Below, piece after piece: positions 22,355 to 30,299 of a stretch of DNA of 59,217 nucleotides. The notes beneath the pieces were generated by a model, which did no database searches, was not told the DNA's origin, and saw only the letters and a program-made list of their open reading frames with translations. Made by a program: the position numbers and the translations under genes. The stretch is from IMG/VR virus record IMGVR_UViG_3300044962_000015, positions 1 through 59,217 of that record; one strand, given 5' to 3'. Numbering within the stretch: position 1 is the first letter of the stretch; every line of letters starts with the position of its first letter. The stretch comes from a virus.

Positions 22355-23235
22355 GGGCCCTGGTGACGGGGTGTGCCGGTTTCGTCGGCCGTCACATGAT
22401 CGACGCCCTGGACCGGCAGGGCTGGTCCACCGCCGGTATCGACATCGCCGACGGGCACGACGCCCTCGACTACTTCCGGTGCGGCACCGCGCGCTGGGAT
22501 CTGGTGGTGCATGCCGCCGCCTCGGCACCGCACCGGGCCGCCATTGACGGCGAGCCGCAGCACTTCGCCCGCAACCTGATGCTGGACGCCGCCATGTTCG
22601 ACTGGGCGGTCCGCACCGGGCAGGGCCGGGTGCTGTACCTGTCGTCGAGCGCCGCCTACCCGATCCATCGCCAGGCCAAGGCGTCGATGGGGTCGCTGGC
22701 CGAGAACCTGATCAAGCTCGACGGGGCCATGGAACCCGACTCGGTGTACGGCTGGACGAAGCTGACCGGGGAACGCCTGGCCGCCGAGGCCCGCAAGGCC
22801 GGGCTGCCCGTCACCGTGGTCCGGCCGTTCTCCGGCTACGGCGAAGACCAGTCGGAGAACTTCCCGTTCCGGGCGCTGATCGAACGGGCCCGGCGCCGGG
22901 AGAACCCGTTCGTGATCTGGGGCGACGGCAACCAGGTGCGCGACTGGATGCACATCGACGACGTGGTAGCCGGGGCGCTGGCCGTGGTGCAGGCGCAGAC
23001 CGTGCTGGAGGCCGACCCCGCCGAGCCGGTGAACCTGTGCACCGGCGTCGGGTGGTCGATGGCTGAGCTGGCGCATATCGCCTGCGATCAGGTCGGCTAC
23101 AAGCCGTGCTTCGAGTACTTGGCTGACAAGCCCGCCGGGGTCGCGTACCGGGTCGGGGATCCGACACGGCTGAAGCGGTACTACGAGCCGAAGATCGACC
23201 TGGTCGAGGGGGTCGCGCGGGCGCTGCGGGGCTGA
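22345..23235 (+). CDS. NAD-dependent nucleotide-sugar epimerase/dehydratase, 296 aa
   Basis: A short-chain dehydrogenase of the extended type: GCAGFVG near 9-15 is the GxxGxxG NAD site, LVVHAAA follows, S100-S102 is in the catalytic Ser position, and Y135-x3-K139 (YGWTK) is the catalytic pair. Later blocks VVRPFSGYGE and VRDWMHIDDVV are typical of UDP/dTDP-sugar epimerases. The start may be ATG 22345 or GTG 22351, the latter in a GTGA overlap. It presumably prepares the sugar donor for the glycosyltransferase. Confidence 0.87.
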   Translation: MPVRALVTGCAGFVGRHMIDALDRQGWSTAGIDIADGHDALDYFRCGTARWDLVVHAAASAPHRAAIDGEPQHFARNLMLDAAMFDWAVRTGQGRVLYLSSSAAYPIHRQAKASMGSLAENLIKLDGAMEPDSVYGWTKLTGERLAAEARKAGLPVTVVRPFSGYGEDQSENFPFRALIERARRRENPFVIWGDGNQVRDWMHIDDVVAGALAVVQAQTVLEADPAEPVNLCTGVGWSMAELAHIACDQVGYKPCFEYLADKPAGVAYRVGDPTRLKRYYEPKIDLVEGVARALRG

Positions 23236-23240
23236 CTGTT

Positions 23241-23290
23241 CCGAACGATCCGGAACGATCTGGAACAGTCCGGAACAGCGCTGAAGATCA
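23241..23290. repeat. four phased 10-bp direct repeats before the ART gene
   Basis: CCGAACGATC, CGGAACGATC, TGGAACAGTC and CGGAACAGCG follow each other exactly every 10 bp from 23241 to 23280, and a fifth degraded unit contains the dispersed motif GATCAAAAACG (23286-23296). One repeat per helical turn suggests cooperative binding of a regulator. Confidence 0.7.
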
Positions 23291-23302
23291 AAAACGATCC
23301 GC

Positions 23303-23308
23303 TATGCT
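23303..23308 (+). promoter_or_regulatory. -10 box of a leaderless promoter for the ART gene
   Basis: TATGCT is followed by 6 nt (CGCGGC) and ATG 23315. No Shine-Dalgarno sequence is present, so the mRNA probably begins at or next to the start codon. No -35 match; the repeats at 23241-23280 may recruit an activator. Confidence 0.55.
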
Positions 23309-23314
23309 CGCGGC

Positions 23315-26300
23315 ATGACGACGCTCGGGGGCTCGGCCAAGACCGTCACGGTGGCTTTCGAGAACGTGGATCCGAAGGTCTACGCGCTCATGACTGGCCA
23401 GCCCGCCAAGTCCGACGCCGAGGTCGTCGCCGAGGTCTACTCCCTCTCGGCCGCCGCAGGTCTCCAGCTCGGTACGGCAGCGATTCAGGCCGCCCTCTAC
23501 CAGGACGACGACGCGCACGAAGACTGCTCGCTGACCGCCTGCCTCAACCCGCTGCACCCCGGCCCCTGCAAGGGCTGGAAGGGCACCCTGCACAGCGTCT
23601 CCCCCGGCGCCTGGCACGCCCTCGAAGCCGCCCGGGTCGAGAAGGCCAACCACGCCCGGGTCAAGAAGATCGAGGCGCTGAAGGCCCAGGGCAAGCCGAT
23701 CCCGCACAAGCTCCTCGCCCCGATCGTGGCGAAGCCGCACCCGCAGGCCGGGCAGACCGCGAAGAACGCCACCGGCGAGGCGCACGCCGCCGGGAAGGCC
23801 GTCAGCGACGCCGCCGGGATCGTCAACAACCACCCGGGCAAGGTGTCGCTCGGCCAGGCCGTGAAGCAGGTCCCGGCCGCCAAGGGCCCGAAGGGGAAGA
23901 AGCCGACCCTCGCGAGCCACGGCATCGCGTTCGTCATCGGGCAGGAGAAGGTCACCCCGCAGTACAAGCTCGACAAGGCTGCCGCGATCACGCCCGAGCA
24001 GTGGGCGGGCCTGTCGGCCGCCGACAAGGCGTCGATCCGGGGCGAGCTGGCCAAGATCAGCATCAACGGGTTCGGTGTGCAGGAGGAGAAGGCCAACAAG
24101 CTGCTGGCCAAGCTCGCCGACAAGCCCGCCGACCTGAAGCCCGGTACGCCCGGCACCGTCACCACGCCGAGCGGCAAGGTTCACCAGAAGGTCAGCCTCA
24201 AGGAGATGGAGCAGGCCGCCAAGTCGACCGCGCCGCCCCCCACCGAGAAGCTGAAGGGTTTCGACTCCCTGCCGCAGGCGGAGAAGGACAAAGTCGTCGC
24301 GCAGGCGCCGAAGGCCGAGCTGCCGCTCAAGCTGTCCGAGGTGGCCACGCCGAAGACGGCCGTCACGACCGGCGGCAAAGCGGAGGCCCCGACCGTCACC
24401 AGCCTCACGCCGACCAACGTGGCCAAGATAATTCAGAAGTACGGCTCCGCCGACCTGATGATCGGCGGCAAGAAGGTCACCGTCGGCTTCGAGGGCAGCG
24501 GCCACCCGGGCAAGCTCGTCATGGCCCCCGGCGGCCACTGCGTGGTCACCACCCCCGACGGCACCAAGCACAACATCGCCAAGGGCCAGCACCTCGACTT
24601 TGTCTGGAAGAAGCCTGACGAGCCCAAGGCCTCCCCGCCCGAAGCCCCGAAGCCGCAGGTCGTTCCCGCCGCCGAGAAGCCGAAGCCGCTTGCCAAGCAC
24701 GTCGAGCACGCCGTTGCGATGGCGCAGGGCACGGCCCCCGGCGCCTCGTGGTCGAAGAACCATTTGGTCGCCTACGAGAAGCTGAGCGCCGAGGAGTTCA
24801 AGACCCTCTCGCCGGACGTGCAGGGCAAGATCGTCTCCGAGCTGACCAAGGCCCAGACGAAGTTCCTCGACCCGAAGAAGATCGCCGCCTCCAAGGCGCT
24901 GGTGGCGAAGTTCCAGGGCGAAGCCCCCGCCGCGCCCAAGGCCGAAGTGAAGGCCGTCAACTTCTCCACGCACCTGCACGACCACTCCGTCACCGACGCG
25001 CAGGCGAAGAAGGCCGCCGACGAAACCGGCCCGGCCGGTCACTTCCTCGCCGCGAAGCAGCTGGGGGTGCTCACCGACGCGGACAATCCCGACCTGGGCT
25101 TCCACGCGCTGAACGCAGCAGATGACTCGGCCGCCCTCGTCGCCATGAAGACGAAGTTGTACGACTCGTCCATCCTGGGGCAGCCCGGCGTCAAGGCCGC
25201 CATTGACGAGCTGCGCACGGCAGCCGCCAAGCAGTCGTACGCGCAGTCGGTGCAGGCGGCGAAGACGAAGGCGTTCAACAAGATCAATCAGAAGATCCAG
25301 GTGGACGGCGGCACGCTGAGCCCCATCGAGAAGGCTTCCCTGCTGCACTACGGGAAGTACCTGCTCAACCACAAGACGCCGCCGACCGATCAGGCGCACC
25401 TCGACGATCTCAAGGCGGACACCAAGCAGGCCGAGAATGTGCTGACCGACAAGCTTCAGGGCGCCTTCAAGAAGGCCAACGCCCCGGCGGTCGCCGACAT
25501 GTCCCCGGCCCAGATCGCCGACCGCACGAAGGTGCTGCTCGGGGATCTCGCCGTCAACCCGCACGTCAACCTGTCCCTCAGCGAGATGCAGTACGCGCAG
25601 AAGATGGGCGAGGCCAAGGTCGGCAGCGAGGCCGCGAAGTACCCGAAGGAAGTCCTGTCCGACCCGATGGTGGCCGCGAAGATGGCCACCTACACCTCCG
25701 TCGTCACGCAGATCAACGCCTCGAACGCCGAGCTGCACAACCTCGACGATCACATCCAGCAGATGCACACCCACGCCATCCTGGACGGCATCGACCAGCA
25801 TGGCAATCCGCTGTCCGTCGACGACAAGAAGGTCATCGCCGCGCACGCCGGGATGCTGAAGGCCAGCCACTCGTACCTGGGCACGACGCTGGACCACCAG
25901 CAGGAGAAGCTGCCCGAGGCGAAGGCCGCGTTCGAGGCCGCCGCCGAGAAGGCGCAGGCGAATCTGAAGCCCGCCGAGCCGCTGAAGCTGTCCGCCTTCG
26001 ACCAGACCACGGTTGCCGACGCGTACATGAGCGCCTGGTCGAAGCACGCCAGCAAGGCCGTCACCTACGGGCTCAAGTCGTACGCCGACCAGCAGAAGAT
26101 GAAGACGCACGCCCAGTACCCGTCGCTGACGATGGACCTCGGCGAGCTGAAGGTGCTGGCGGGCAAGGTCGCGCTCGCGCACGCCGAGGAGCACACGGCG
26201 CACCTGAACTTGCAGGCCCTCGACCCGGAGTCGGGCGTCAAGGTGACCGGCAGCCCGGAATGGTCCGCCTGGCAGGCGAAGGTCGCGGACCGGCTCACCG

Positions 26301-27646
26301 TGGAGAAGCAGTTCAACGCCCTGCACAAGACGGCGCAGGCGAGGCTCGACGCGATCCGTGTCGATGCCGGGTTGAAGAAGCGCGCCCTGCCGAAGCTGGA
26401 CACGGCGTCGGTCAAGTCGACGGCGGCGGAGAGCGGCTACTACAAGTCGACCGGCTACAACGCTCCGAACTACGGCAAGCCCGCCTCGGGGAAGAACTAC
26501 CTGCTGACGAAGGTCGGCCCGAAGCTCGCTGTCGCGCATCAGACTGCGAGTGAGAAGAAGCTGGGCGCGCTGGGTTCGCCCGCAGCTCCGGCGGCATCTA
26601 CCTCCAAGATCGAAAACGTTCCGAGTGGCGAGCCCGTCAAGCTCGGCGGCGGGGACTCCTCGATCGCGCACATCCCGGCCCCGCTGAAGAAGCAGATCAC
26701 CTCCGACTTCAAGGCCATGCCCAAGGGCAAGTACCTGGCCGACCCGACCGAGGACATCTTCGGCAACCTCGTCAACCTCGCCGCCGCGCACAGCAAGGGG
26801 CTGTCCGACCCGCTGTCCGTCGACCAGGTGCTGAAGACCATCGACGAGACGCACTCCCAGAGCCTCGGCGTCGCGAACAGCGGCATGCTGCACAAGAAGG
26901 TCACCGACTGGCTGGGCACGTCCGCAGGCAAAACCTGGGCGGAGCAGCACAGCACGCCGGACGCCAAGATCGTCAAGCAGATCAACGGCGAGATCGACCT
27001 GCCGAAGGGCATCACGCTCGCGCCCGGCGAGAAGGTCCAGAAGCTGGCCGGGCCTGGCCCGCACGATGAGAGCCTGCACGCGACCGCGTTCAAGGCGGCG
27101 ACCTCGACGCAGGCCCAGGAGGCCCAGGACGCCTACATGAAGGCGAACGGGGTCAAGTGGTCGGCGCAGCAGAGGTCGGCCCTGAAGTCGTACACCGGCT
27201 CGGCGTACATCACGTACAACGACTACCTGCGCGGCTCCAGCAGTCACCACAGCCAGAGCACCAAGCAGCACGTGGTCGACATCCAGTCCGCGATGCTGCC
27301 GCTCGGGCAGCACACGCTGCTGAAGCGCGGCACCGGCTGGAACGCCCTGCCCCCGGAGTTCCACGGCGCGAACGCGTCGAAGATGGTCGGCAAGACGTTC
27401 CAGGAGCCCGGCTTCACCTCGACCACCGTGGCGGGCATGGGCGGGCACTTCTCCGGCCAGCCGCTGCAACTGATCATCGAGGCTCCGGCGGGTACCCCGG
27501 CGGCGTTCGTCAACGGCCTCTCGCACTTCAAGGACCAGGAGAACGAGATGCTCTTGGCGGCGGGAACGAAGTTCAAGGTGCTGTCCGTGGAGAAGACCAC
27601 CGGCGGGCACACCCTCATGCGGGTGCGGATTGTGGGAGACAAGTGA
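23315..27646 (+). CDS. giant head-associated protein with C-terminal ADP-ribosyltransferase domain, 1443 aa
   Basis: The last 160 residues form an ART domain: an LKSYTGSAYITYNDYLRG segment, R1338 in LLKRGTG, the FTSTT motif around S1369, and QENE with E1409-x-E1411 (the R-S-ExE triad of Arg-specific VIP2/C3-like transferases). All catalytic residues are present. The N-terminus carries C71-x4-C76-x4-H81-x3-C85-KG, matching a module in the adjacent MuF-like protein; the 1100 residues between are Ala/Lys-rich helices. Phage transferases such as T4 Alt are packaged in the head and injected with DNA; similar delivery is inferred from the MuF-associated module and location. An ADP-ribosylglycohydrolase is encoded 1.1 kb downstream. 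Confidence 0.85.
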   Translation: MTTLGGSAKTVTVAFENVDPKVYALMTGQPAKSDAEVVAEVYSLSAAAGLQLGTAAIQAALYQDDDAHEDCSLTACLNPLHPGPCKGWKGTLHSVSPGAWHALEAARVEKANHARVKKIEALKAQGKPIPHKLLAPIVAKPHPQAGQTAKNATGEAHAAGKAVSDAAGIVNNHPGKVSLGQAVKQVPAAKGPKGKKPTLASHGIAFVIGQEKVTPQYKLDKAAAITPEQWAGLSAADKASIRGELAKISINGFGVQEEKANKLLAKLADKPADLKPGTPGTVTTPSGKVHQKVSLKEMEQAAKSTAPPPTEKLKGFDSLPQAEKDKVVAQAPKAELPLKLSEVATPKTAVTTGGKAEAPTVTSLTPTNVAKIIQKYGSADLMIGGKKVTVGFEGSGHPGKLVMAPGGHCVVTTPDGTKHNIAKGQHLDFVWKKPDEPKASPPEAPKPQVVPAAEKPKPLAKHVEHAVAMAQGTAPGASWSKNHLVAYEKLSAEEFKTLSPDVQGKIVSELTKAQTKFLDPKKIAASKALVAKFQGEAPAAPKAEVKAVNFSTHLHDHSVTDAQAKKAADETGPAGHFLAAKQLGVLTDADNPDLGFHALNAADDSAALVAMKTKLYDSSILGQPGVKAAIDELRTAAAKQSYAQSVQAAKTKAFNKINQKIQVDGGTLSPIEKASLLHYGKYLLNHKTPPTDQAHLDDLKADTKQAENVLTDKLQGAFKKANAPAVADMSPAQIADRTKVLLGDLAVNPHVNLSLSEMQYAQKMGEAKVGSEAAKYPKEVLSDPMVAAKMATYTSVVTQINASNAELHNLDDHIQQMHTHAILDGIDQHGNPLSVDDKKVIAAHAGMLKASHSYLGTTLDHQQEKLPEAKAAFEAAAEKAQANLKPAEPLKLSAFDQTTVADAYMSAWSKHASKAVTYGLKSYADQQKMKTHAQYPSLTMDLGELKVLAGKVALAHAEEHTAHLNLQALDPESGVKVTGSPEWSAWQAKVADRLTVEKQFNALHKTAQARLDAIRVDAGLKKRALPKLDTASVKSTAAESGYYKSTGYNAPNYGKPASGKNYLLTKVGPKLAVAHQTASEKKLGALGSPAAPAASTSKIENVPSGEPVKLGGGDSSIAHIPAPLKKQITSDFKAMPKGKYLADPTEDIFGNLVNLAAAHSKGLSDPLSVDQVLKTIDETHSQSLGVANSGMLHKKVTDWLGTSAGKTWAEQHSTPDAKIVKQINGEIDLPKGITLAPGEKVQKLAGPGPHDESLHATAFKAATSTQAQEAQDAYMKANGVKWSAQQRSALKSYTGSAYITYNDYLRGSSSHHSQSTKQHVVDIQSAMLPLGQHTLLKRGTGWNALPPEFHGANASKMVGKTFQEPGFTSTTVAGMGGHFSGQPLQLIIEAPAGTPAAFVNGLSHFKDQENEMLLAAGTKFKVLSVEKTTGGHTLMRVRIVGDK

Positions 27647-27843
27647 TGGCTGACGTCAATCCGTATGAGCACCTGGACTCGCACTACGGCGACATGGAAT
27701 TGCGTCTGGTGGATGAGCCGACCGGCTCCGGTAAGGGCATGAGCAGCAAGGAGGCGCGCACGTTCCTGCGCGCCCTACGGCCGGTGACCCGGGTGAAGCA
27801 GACCCTGGCCCAGGCCGCGAAGAAGGTCACCAAGAAGGGTTGA
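27646..27843 (+). CDS. hypothetical small protein, 65 aa
   Basis: ATG 27646 overlaps the ART gene stop by one base, so it is co-translated with it. The sequence MADVNPYEHLDSHYGDMELR continues with a basic C-terminal helix (AAKKVTKKG). It could be an accessory or immunity factor of the transferase, but there is no direct evidence. The promoter at 27840 begins within its stop codon. Confidence 0.7.
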   Translation: MADVNPYEHLDSHYGDMELRLVDEPTGSGKGMSSKEARTFLRALRPVTRVKQTLAQAAKKVTKKG

Positions 27844-27869
27844 CACTGCCGTCAAGTGGCGTCTACTAT
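27840..27869 (+). promoter_or_regulatory. promoter with TTGAC-N6-GTCAA operator-like repeat
   Basis: TTGACA (27840-27845), 18-nt spacer, TACTAT (27864-27869). GTCAA in the spacer makes TTGAC-ACTGCC-GTCAA. A GACAG occurs at 27884, here 14 nt after the -10 rather than 7. Confidence 0.68.
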
Positions 27870-27905
27870 GGGTTTACAAGGTTGACAGACCCCAAGGAGA
27901 ACGCC

Positions 27906-28232
27906 ATGAAGCTCGGACACACCGCAGACGAGATCAAGTACGACGAGACCGTGGGCACCGTCGCCCACTACCTCGTGATCCTCGACGGCGAGCCCACCAT
28001 GACCATCCTGTGCGACTCGGCCGACCCCGAGAAGGTCATTCGCATCCGCCGCGTCGGCAGCGCGACCAGCCAGACCACCGCCGGTCGCTTCGTCATGACC
28101 ACGGAGCTGCTGGAAGACTCCGACGGCAACCCGCTGGGTACAAGCGAGCGGGTCAACGGCAAGTCGGTCTTCACCTACGTCGTCCCCCGCCTGCACGTCC
28201 TGCTCGGCCGCCTGCTGCGCGCCGCTGCCTGA
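27906..28232 (+). CDS. hypothetical protein, 108 aa
   Basis: CAAGGAGAACGCC precedes the ATG. The product (MKLGHTADEIKYDETVGTVA...) has regular beta strands followed by a C-terminal hydrophobic and basic end (LHVLLGRLLRAAA). It has its own promoter and a following terminator, hence a single-gene unit next to the ART gene. No known family is recognised. Confidence 0.7.
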   Translation: MKLGHTADEIKYDETVGTVAHYLVILDGEPTMTILCDSADPEKVIRIRRVGSATSQTTAGRFVMTTELLEDSDGNPLGTSERVNGKSVFTYVVPRLHVLLGRLLRAAA

Positions 28233-28239
28233 TCCCACC

Positions 28240-28269
28240 GAGAGCCCCGGCCGGACGGCCGGGGCTCTC
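28240..28269 (+). terminator. perfect 13-bp hairpin
   Basis: GAGAGCCCCGGCC and GGCCGGGGCTCTC enclose GGAC, right after the stop of the gene at 27906. There is no U tract, as is common in actinobacteria. Confidence 0.7.
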
Positions 28270-28287
28270 CCGTCTCTGGAGGACACC

Positions 28288-28710
28288 ATGAAGGACACCG
28301 TCAAGGACCTGTGCGACCGGATGGCGCTGCTGCACATCCGGTTCGCCGTCGTGTTCGGCACGCCCCGCCCCGCCAACCCGCTGCTCGTGACGCTCGCCGA
28401 GGCGCTGGAGGCGGGCCTGCGCGCCGAAGACCCGGACGCGATCGCCAAGGTGCGCGGCGTCGTCGACCCGGGCGACCTCAGCGGGACGGGCTTCTGGGCC
28501 ACCCCGCTGGGGCGCCTGCTGTTCGCAGCGGGCGGCTACGGCCAGCAGACGTGCACGCAGACGGTTGCTGCGGCCGTGCTCGACTGCTCGCGGCAGTGGG
28601 TGTCGGCGATGGTCGCGGAGAACAAGCTGACCCCGGCTGCTGAGCGGGGGGTGCATGTCGAGGAGCTGCGGGGGGTGCTCCAGGCCCGGCTTGACAGGCT
28701 CGTCAAGTAG
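28288..28710 (+). CDS. hypothetical protein, 140 aa
   Basis: CTGGAGGACACC precedes ATG 28288. The protein is helical, with LGRLLFAAGGYGQQTCTQTV and AVLDCSRQWVSAMVAENKLT, the latter resembling a helix-turn-helix recognition region. It may be a small DNA-binding regulator of the neighbouring promoter (28691), which overlaps the end of this gene, but this is inference. Confidence 0.65.
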   Translation: MKDTVKDLCDRMALLHIRFAVVFGTPRPANPLLVTLAEALEAGLRAEDPDAIAKVRGVVDPGDLSGTGFWATPLGRLLFAAGGYGQQTCTQTVAAAVLDCSRQWVSAMVAENKLTPAAERGVHVEELRGVLQARLDRLVK

Positions 28711-28719
28711 CTGTATGCT
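28691..28719 (+). promoter_or_regulatory. promoter of the ADP-ribosylglycohydrolase with operator-like repeat
   Basis: TTGACA (28691-28696), 17-nt spacer, TATGCT (28714-28719). CTTGAC-AGGCTC-GTCAAG forms a 6-bp inverted repeat with 6-bp centre over the -35. No GACAG box at the start site. Confidence 0.75.
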
Positions 28720-28746
28720 TTAGACATACATGGAGGAGGAACACAG

Positions 28747-29889
28747 ATGAAGCTCAAAGACACCATCGCGGACCGGCGCCACGGCATCATGTTCGGCCTG
28801 GCCTACGGAGACGCCCTCGGCCGCCCGACCGAGTTCATGAAGGCCAGCACCCTCGCCAAGTTCGGCAGCCCGTTCCGGCACACCGTCGGCCTCAACAAGC
28901 CGCAACAGGGCATCGTCACCGACGACACCCAGATGTCCATCGCCGTCGCGAACGCCGCCCTGGTCCGTGGCCGCCTCGACCCCCGGATGATGGCCGACCG
29001 GTTCGTGATGGCCTTCATCAACTGGCAGCGCGACCCCAAGAGCATGGACGGCCAGCGCGCCCCCGGAGCCACCTGCATGGGCGCCGTCTCCGGGCTCCGG
29101 CGCAACCCCACCCAGTGGCTGCTGGCCACCCGCCCCGACTCCAAGGGCAACGGCGCTAACATGCGGGTCTCCCCGCTGGCCCTGCGCACCGACTGGACGT
29201 GGGATGAGCTGGCCAAGGCGTCGCAGCTTCAGGCGGCCATCACTCACGGCCACCCCACCGCCCTCGCCGCCGCCGAACTGACGGCCGTCGCGGTGCGGAT
29301 GCTGCTGGAAGGCGTCGCCGAGCCCACCGAGGGCCTGATCGATCACCTGCTGGCGTACGCCTACGACCAGCGCAACCGGTACCACGGCGACTGGCTGGGT
29401 CACCTGTGGCAGGTCGAGACGCCCCGGTTGCTGCCGGTCCACAAGAACTGGTGGGACGACGCCGCCGCCGGGTTGGAGCCCCTGCTCCCCCGGGCGCCCA
29501 AGCCCGCCCCGAAGTCGCCGCTGGCGTACATCCAGCGCGGCTGGGACGAGATGATCGACGCCCTGCTGAGCATCTACCGCAAGCCCCGAGACAAGCAGCA
29601 GGACCCGTGCGACGTGGCGGGCGGCGGCTGGGTCGCGGAGCAGGCGCTGACCTGCTCGCTGCACACGCTGCTCTGCTTCCCCGGCGACCCGACCAACGCC
29701 CTGCGCCGGGCGGCGTTCACCGACGGCGACTCGGACAGCATCGGCTCGATCACGGGCGCCCTGGCGGGTGCCGCGTACGGGCTGAAGGCGTTCCCCTCGC
29801 ACTGGATCGGCAACCTGGAGTACCGGCGTGAGCTGGAAGACCTGACGGGCGAGCTGACCGCCGCATCCCGTAACGGGGCTGGCCGGTGA
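28747..29889 (+). CDS. ADP-ribosylglycohydrolase (DraG/ARH family), 380 aa
   Basis: These dinuclear-metal enzymes remove ADP-ribose from modified proteins. The N-terminal block GIMFGLAYGDALGRPTEF (13-30) and TDDTQM (58-63) carry the first metal ligands. The C-terminal block TDGDSDSIGSITGALAGAAY (325-344) carries the second, with the D-x-D-S signature intact. It has its own strong promoter and overlaps the next gene. Together with the transferase at 23315 it would give reversible control of ADP-ribosylation during infection, perhaps protecting the host machinery late or protecting phage proteins; the substrate is unknown. Confidence 0.9.
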   Translation: MKLKDTIADRRHGIMFGLAYGDALGRPTEFMKASTLAKFGSPFRHTVGLNKPQQGIVTDDTQMSIAVANAALVRGRLDPRMMADRFVMAFINWQRDPKSMDGQRAPGATCMGAVSGLRRNPTQWLLATRPDSKGNGANMRVSPLALRTDWTWDELAKASQLQAAITHGHPTALAAAELTAVAVRMLLEGVAEPTEGLIDHLLAYAYDQRNRYHGDWLGHLWQVETPRLLPVHKNWWDDAAAGLEPLLPRAPKPAPKSPLAYIQRGWDEMIDALLSIYRKPRDKQQDPCDVAGGGWVAEQALTCSLHTLLCFPGDPTNALRRAAFTDGDSDSIGSITGALAGAAYGLKAFPSHWIGNLEYRRELEDLTGELTAASRNGAGR

Positions 29890-30077
29890 AGACGCTGCGG
29901 GTCGACCGGGGCGGCTACGTGTTCCGCTGGCGCGGCGGCGCGTTCGTCGCGGTGTGGCGCCAGGAGAACATCGCACGCCTGGTACCCGACGACATGATCT
30001 CGGTTCCGGAATCGATCAACAGGTCACGGGCTGGCATGAGCGAACTGATCCGCATCGCCGAGAGCTACGACCGCTAA
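29886..30077 (+). CDS. hypothetical small protein, 63 aa
   Basis: GTG 29886 overlaps the previous stop (GTGA). The product MKTLRVDRGGYVFRWRGGAF is beta-rich and basic at the start, helical at the end. Co-expressed with the hydrolase. Function unknown. Confidence 0.65.
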   Translation: MKTLRVDRGGYVFRWRGGAFVAVWRQENIARLVPDDMISVPESINRSRAGMSELIRIAESYDR

Positions 30078-30090
30078 GCCATCCGCCAAA

Positions 30091-30122
30091 TCAGCCCTCC
30101 TGCCCAGTGGGGCGGGAGGGCT
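30091..30122 (+). terminator. hairpin after the hydrolase operon
   Basis: CAGCCCTCC (30091-30099) pairs with GGAGGGCTG (30114-30122); an inner GCCC/GGGC extends the stem. Confidence 0.65.
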
Positions 30123-30140
30123 GTACCATCTCGACTGACA
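30123..30140 (+). promoter_or_regulatory. -10 box with GACAG start box
   Basis: TACCAT (30123-30128), 7 nt, GACAG (30136-30140), directly after the preceding hairpin and before the peptide gene at 30155. The -35 is weak or lies in the hairpin. Confidence 0.5.
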
Positions 30141-30154
30141 GAAGGGAGGTTGAA

Positions 30155-30271
30155 GTGAGGAAGCTCGCGAACATGATCGGACTGGCGGCGGACCTGACGC
30201 TGCCCACCCTGCTGGTCGTCTCCGGCCTGGCGTTGATCGTCGGTGGCCAGAGTGGCGCACTCTGGCTGTAA
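30155..30271 (+). CDS. single-pass membrane peptide, 38 aa
   Basis: GTG 30155 follows GGGAGGTTGAA. After a short basic start the peptide is one transmembrane helix (LPTLLVVSGLALIVGG). It has a -10 and GACAG start box of its own. Function unknown. Confidence 0.55.
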   Translation: MRKLANMIGLAADLTLPTLLVVSGLALIVGGQSGALWL

Positions 30272-30299
30272 CCTGATGCGCAACGAAAAGGGGTAGCGC

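Noticed and set aside
23288-27610. A 1440-codon open frame on the strand opposite the ADP-ribosyltransferase gene
   Set aside because: It is the mirror of strong GC third-position bias; the sense protein has clear ADP-ribosyltransferase motifs, while the antisense product is a Leu/Arg/Val-rich sequence without domains or start signals.
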